DNA of 16,233 nucleotides from JAUXEH01 sp965602945. GTDB lineage: Bacteria; Acidobacteriota; Aminicenantia; Aminicenantales; Aminicenantaceae. A model generated the notes under the pieces. That model made no database searches. It saw only the letters and a list, made by a program, of their open reading frames with translations, and was not told the origin of the DNA. The stretch lies in the NCBI GenBank assembly GCA_965602945.1, contig CBFDBC010000062.1, positions 1 to 16,233 on the forward strand, written 5' to 3'. Of this stretch, positions 13,036-16,233 are shown one piece after another. Made by a program: the position numbers and the translations under genes. Every line of letters begins with the position of its first letter. Within the stretch, counting starts at the first letter, position 1.

Positions 13036-15884
13036 CAGGCGCCTCCCTCCGTATCTCCCCCATACTTGTCCAGCAGCCTCTGAAAGCCCGGATAATCCCG
13101 GAGCCTGTCCCAGGACGGATCGATTCTGAGCCAGGGGACAGACACGATGTTCCCGCAGGGGATGGACAGCAGCTGGTCAAGGCAGCGCACGGCCTCTGAC
13201 GGCCTGCCCACCATGGCGTAGATGGCCGCCAGCCCCAGCACGTAGCGTGGGGCCTCGAGCGCATCGTTTTCCAGTGGATGGCACTCCACGGCCGCCTCCC
13301 CTTCCCGCACGGCCTCCTCGCTGCGCCCGAGCATGGCCATGGCCAGGCCCAGGGAGAGCCGGATGCGGGGATCCTCCAGGTTCTCCTCCAGCGCCGTCTC
13401 CAGCTCCTGCACGGACCGTTCGGCATACGTACGCTTCTGAACCTCGTCCCCCAGGTCATCGTACACGGCCGCCATCAGGTAGCTCTTGGGAGTGTAAAAG
13501 TCCTCCCATACGAACGACTCGAATTCGGACGCAGCCAGTACATCCAGGGCGCCCGCATGGTCGCGCTCCAAAACGCACAGCAGGAACAGCAGGTAATCAG
13601 AGTACTGATGCTGCGGGATGGTCCGTGAGATGAAGCGTGCCTCAGAAACGTTCCCCCGGCCCAGCAGTGCGATCCGCACCTTGGCCAGGTAGGGCAGGTA
13701 GCTCTCCCTGTCGAGCGCGATGGCGCGGTTGCACCAATCCCACCCCTCCTCATACTGCCGCAGCTGCATGTGCGTGTAGCCGATCTGATAGGCCAAATCT
13801 GCGGAGCGCGGCAGGAAGGTGAACGACCGCTCCAGGTTCCGCAGGGCCTCCTCCCACTTGCCCCGGCGCTGCTGGATGTAGCCCAGGTAGGTGTAGGGAA
13901 GGTTGGGCCGCACGCGCTTGACCCGCTCGAAGAGCTCGAGTGCCCGGTCATAGTCCTGGTCTCCGCCGTACGCCAAGAATCCCTCGGCCAGCATCACCTC
14001 GGGCAGGCCCGCGTCCAGGCGCTTGGCCTGGGCCAGGGCCGCCCATGCGAGGTCCAACCGCTCCTGGGTGCGGTCCAGTCCGGACTGGTACATCCATTGA
14101 TGGGTGACGGCCAGCGTGATGTAGGCCATGGTGAATCCCGGGTCCCGCTCCACCGCCCTGTCCAGCAGGGAGATGGTCTCGGCGTAGGCCTCGGCATCGG
14201 CCCGCATCAGGGCCACGCCTGCCAGTTCCCGCGCCCGGAGGTACATGTCGTAGGCCTCGAGATCTTCGGTGGGCCGGGCCGTCAGGGCCTCCCGCCCCGG
14301 TTCCAGCACCGTAAGGTCGAGCTTGCTGGTCACGTCCTCGGCGATCTGGGCCTGAATGTCGAAGATGTCCTCCATCACCAGGTTATTCAGCTCGGACCAG
14401 AGCTGCGTGTCGTCCGCGGCTCGGATGAGCTGAACCGTGACCCGGGCCCGGTCGGCCTGATCCTCCGAGTGCAGGTACTGGACCGTACCGTCCAGTATGT
14501 AGTCAACCCCCAGCTCCTCGTGAATCTGGCGCGCCGTCTTCCCGGCAGCATCGTAGGAGCGGGCAGAGTGGCGGGAGATGACGCCCAGTTCCTTGAGTGC
14601 CGATAGCCGCGTGTTGAGCTCCTCCGTGAGGCCCGCGGCAAAGTAGTCGTCCTCGGGGGGGCCCAGGTTCTCGAACGGGAGCACGACAAGCATCGTGCGG
14701 AGCGGGAGGACCGCAGGGCCCGAGGAATCTCCAAAGCCCAGAAAAGCCAGGCGGGCCAGGACCACCACCACGACCAGGCTCATGATGGCGGGCCAGCCTC
14801 TCAAGAACCTGCGTCGGCCGGCCCGGCCCGGCCCGGAAGGCAGTGCACTTTCGGGAGTGCCGGATCTCCGTGCTCCGGACGAAACCTGGGATCCGGCCTC
14901 TTCCGTCGAAATGATGCTCGTGAGCGCATTCAGGTCCCGCTCGACCTCGGCCAGCGCGTCGCTGAGCTCCCGGGCGTCCTGGAACCTGCGGCGCCTGTCC
15001 TTGGCCAGGCATCTCAGGATGGCCCTGCTCAGACTCTCAGGTACCAGGGGATTGATGGCGCCCGGATCTGCGGGCTTCTCGGTCTTGTGCTTGATGGCGG
15101 TCAGTACCGGCGTCTCTCCCTGGAAGGGCACCGCGCCCGTCACCATCTCGAAGAGGATCACGCCCAGGGAGTAGATGTCGGAGCGGATGTCCACCTCTCC
15201 GGCTTCCACCTGCTCCGGGGACATGTAGTAGGGCGTGCCCATGGCGAGTCCCGCCCCGGTGAAGCTCTCATCCTTGTGGGAGCGGGACAGCCCGAAATCC
15301 ATGATCCGCACCATTCCCTTGCGGTCGATCATCAGGTTGCCGGGCTTAAGATCCCGGTGGACGATCCCCTCCCGATGGGCTTCGGCCAGGCCCGCACACA
15401 CCTGCCGGCCTATTGACACGGCGGTCTGCAGGTTGAGCTGTTTCATCATCCCCAACATGTGCCTCAGGTTCTGGCCGGAGACCAACTCCATGGTGATGTA
15501 GTATGTACCGTTGGCGTGGCTGAAGTGGAACAGGCGGCAGATGTTCGGGTGCGACACCCTGCGCGCCAGCTTCAGCTCGCGCTGGAAGCGCGCCACGGCC
15601 TGCTCGTCGGCGGAGATCTCGGGATTTATGAGTTTCAGGGAGAGGGTTTCTCCGATCTCGGTATCGAAAACCTTGTACACACAGCCCATGCCCCCGCGGC
15701 CCAGCTCTTCTATGATCTCATATCGATTCGCGAAGCTGGCGCCGGGAGCAAAATCCAGGCAGGGTTCCGGGAGTATTTCTGTAGTGTTGAATCCGGAGTC
15801 CGAGGCGGGAGACAGAGGAGCGGAACAGCTATGGCAGTATCGCGACTCCTCCGGGTTCTCCGCAGAGCATCTGGGGCATCTCAT
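13035..15884 (-). CDS. Transmembrane Ser/Thr kinase, upstream paralogue
   Basis: PknB-type kinase of 949 residues with the same architecture as the next gene. Zinc ribbon C3/C6/C17/C20; kinase domain at about 55-320 with glycine loop GRGGMG (62-67), K84, HRDLKPGN with D178, DFG at 196-198 and GTPYYMSPEQ; a low-complexity basic linker at about 330-362; a membrane helix at about 366-384; a TolB-like domain at about 397-525 (VVLPFENLGPPEDDYFAAG); TPR units to the end. Kinase segments such as ELKLARRVSHPNICRLFHFS are nearly the same in the two genes, while the TPR halves differ more. A tandem duplication followed by divergence of the sensor half is the simple reading. The start is the ATG just ahead of the zinc ribbon, although the ribosome site is weak. 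The 235 bp upstream hold no clear promoter. Confidence 0.94.
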   Translation of the reverse strand: MRCPRCSAENPEESRYCHSCSAPLSPASDSGFNTTEILPEPCLDFAPGASFANRYEIIEELGRGGMGCVYKVFDTEIGETLSLKLINPEISADEQAVARFQRELKLARRVSHPNICRLFHFSHANGTYYITMELVSGQNLRHMLGMMKQLNLQTAVSIGRQVCAGLAEAHREGIVHRDLKPGNLMIDRKGMVRIMDFGLSRSHKDESFTGAGLAMGTPYYMSPEQVEAGEVDIRSDIYSLGVILFEMVTGAVPFQGETPVLTAIKHKTEKPADPGAINPLVPESLSRAILRCLAKDRRRRFQDARELSDALAEVERDLNALTSIISTEEAGSQVSSGARRSGTPESALPSGPGRAGRRRFLRGWPAIMSLVVVVVLARLAFLGFGDSSGPAVLPLRTMLVVLPFENLGPPEDDYFAAGLTEELNTRLSALKELGVISRHSARSYDAAGKTARQIHEELGVDYILDGTVQYLHSEDQADRARVTVQLIRAADDTQLWSELNNLVMEDIFDIQAQIAEDVTSKLDLTVLEPGREALTARPTEDLEAYDMYLRARELAGVALMRADAEAYAETISLLDRAVERDPGFTMAYITLAVTHQWMYQSGLDRTQERLDLAWAALAQAKRLDAGLPEVMLAEGFLAYGGDQDYDRALELFERVKRVRPNLPYTYLGYIQQRRGKWEEALRNLERSFTFLPRSADLAYQIGYTHMQLRQYEEGWDWCNRAIALDRESYLPYLAKVRIALLGRGNVSEARFISRTIPQHQYSDYLLFLLCVLERDHAGALDVLAASEFESFVWEDFYTPKSYLMAAVYDDLGDEVQKRTYAERSVQELETALEENLEDPRIRLSLGLAMAMLGRSEEAVREGEAAVECHPLENDALEAPRYVLGLAAIYAMVGRPSEAVRCLDQLLSIPCGNIVSVPWLRIDPSWDRLRDYPGFQRLLDKYGGDTEGGA

Positions 15885-16119
15885 GTCCTGTCCGTCCCTG
15901 TGTACTCGTGTGCTTCATCTCAAAACCCACTCAGCCAAACTGTACTGCCCTCTACTACTATATACGTTTAAGAAACAAAAATGTTATCCCAAAAAACGAT
16001 GAATTTTGGGCATAGCAGAGGGCGCTCTGCACCGGGCACACACTCGCTCACTTAGTATTATCTCGATCCACCCTCCTTTTTGCCGGATTTTTCAAAGCGG
16101 GATCCAAAGGCAGACCGAG

Positions 16120-16233
16120 TCATTCCGAGTTCCCGTCCTGTATTTTTCCCAGTTCGGCCAGGAGCCCGCGGATCTTGTCCTGATCGGGAACAAGGCGCAG
16201 AGAGGCCTCGAGCGCAGCCCGGGCCTTGTCTTT
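16120..16233 (-). CDS. C-terminal end of a TPR-like protein, partial
   Basis: A frame enters from the right edge and ends in TGA at 16120-16122 after 37 residues. KARAALEASLRLVP is a good TPR second-helix pattern (AxxxLExxLRLxP), followed by a short helix (DKIRGLLAELGKI) and an acidic tail. The rest lies outside the window. It is on the same strand as the two kinases and 235 bp upstream of them; a separate gene, perhaps another TPR protein of the same cluster, is the likely reading. There is no other evidence for its function. Confidence 0.6.
   Translation of the reverse strand, partial: KDKARAALEASLRLVPDQDKIRGLLAELGKIQDGNSE

Noticed and set aside
11278..13083. Open + strand frame of 601 codons antisense to the kinase gene
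   Set aside because: It is a shadow of a GC-rich kinase gene in the opposite strand, rich in Arg, Pro, His and Gly, with no recognisable domain; the minus-strand frame shows full kinase and TPR motifs.
13134..13141. GGGGACAG inside the upstream kinase gene
   Set aside because: Lies in conserved coding sequence without palindrome or flanking similarity; ordinary codons.
13770..14606. Open + strand frame of 278 codons antisense to the upstream kinase
   Set aside because: Same compositional shadow effect; no motif and no ribosome site.
15890..15898. GGGACGGAC on the minus strand just before the upstream kinase start
   Set aside because: Shares nine bases with the RAYT end, but is too short and has no partner repeat; probably chance.
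16015..16030. Hairpin GCAGAG/CTCTGC in the gap upstream of the kinases
   Set aside because: Stem of only six bp with no T-run next to it on either strand, so not a credible terminator.
15885..16119. Promoter for the kinase pair
   Set aside because: TATA-like words are present near 15955-15965 but no -35/-10 pair with suitable spacing could be supported.
1..16233. CRISPR array, tRNA or rRNA genes
   Set aside because: No regularly spaced direct repeats, tRNA cloverleaf signatures or rRNA-like stretches were seen on reading either strand.

Overview
The window looks like chromosomal DNA from a GC-rich, Gram-negative, probably anaerobic bacterium. Type II lipoprotein signals, strong GGAGG ribosome sites, an 8Fe ferredoxin and the [NiFe]-hydrogenase maturation factor HypF support this. 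Paired Ser/Thr kinases with a TolB-like/TPR sensor half are common in Acidobacteriota, Aminicenantes-like lineages, Myxococcota and deltaproteobacterial relatives. I cannot place it more closely from the sequence alone.

Layout: on the left, two + strand genes: the 3' part of a coiled-coil protein (1-881) and hypF (924-3260). hypF runs into a minus-strand block with no spacer. Read from right to left, that block holds the tail of a TPR protein (16120-16233), two tandem kinase paralogues coupled by a TGATG overlap (15884 to 10237), a tandem-VOC lipoprotein (9281-10159), a tiny lipoprotein (9024-9233), a GAF/HD-GYP protein (6692-7984), a membrane-anchored TPR protein (5947-6603), an 8Fe ferredoxin with its own promoter and terminator (5635-5880), a site-2-type protease (4515-5561) and a zinc-ribbon membrane protein (3261-4133). 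A REP-associated tyrosine transposase (RAYT) on the + strand (8192-8953) interrupts the block.

The most interesting structure is repetitive. The RAYT gene is bounded by an 18-bp perfect inverted repeat beginning GGGGAC. Related GGGG-containing or palindromic sequences occur at three other places. All four repeat sites sit on or within a few bases of the stop codon of a host gene. In one case the repeat itself encodes the last residues and the stop codon of a kinase. A second item is a cluster of three DnaA-box-like 9-mers within 34 bp next to an AT-rich gap at 4134-4514.

Functionally the window combines signalling (two kinases and a likely cyclic-di-GMP phosphodiesterase), cell-envelope proteins (two lipoproteins, an intramembrane protease, an anchored TPR protein, a zinc-ribbon membrane protein) and anaerobic redox parts (HypF, ferredoxin). 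Apart from the kinase pair I see no evidence that they form one pathway.
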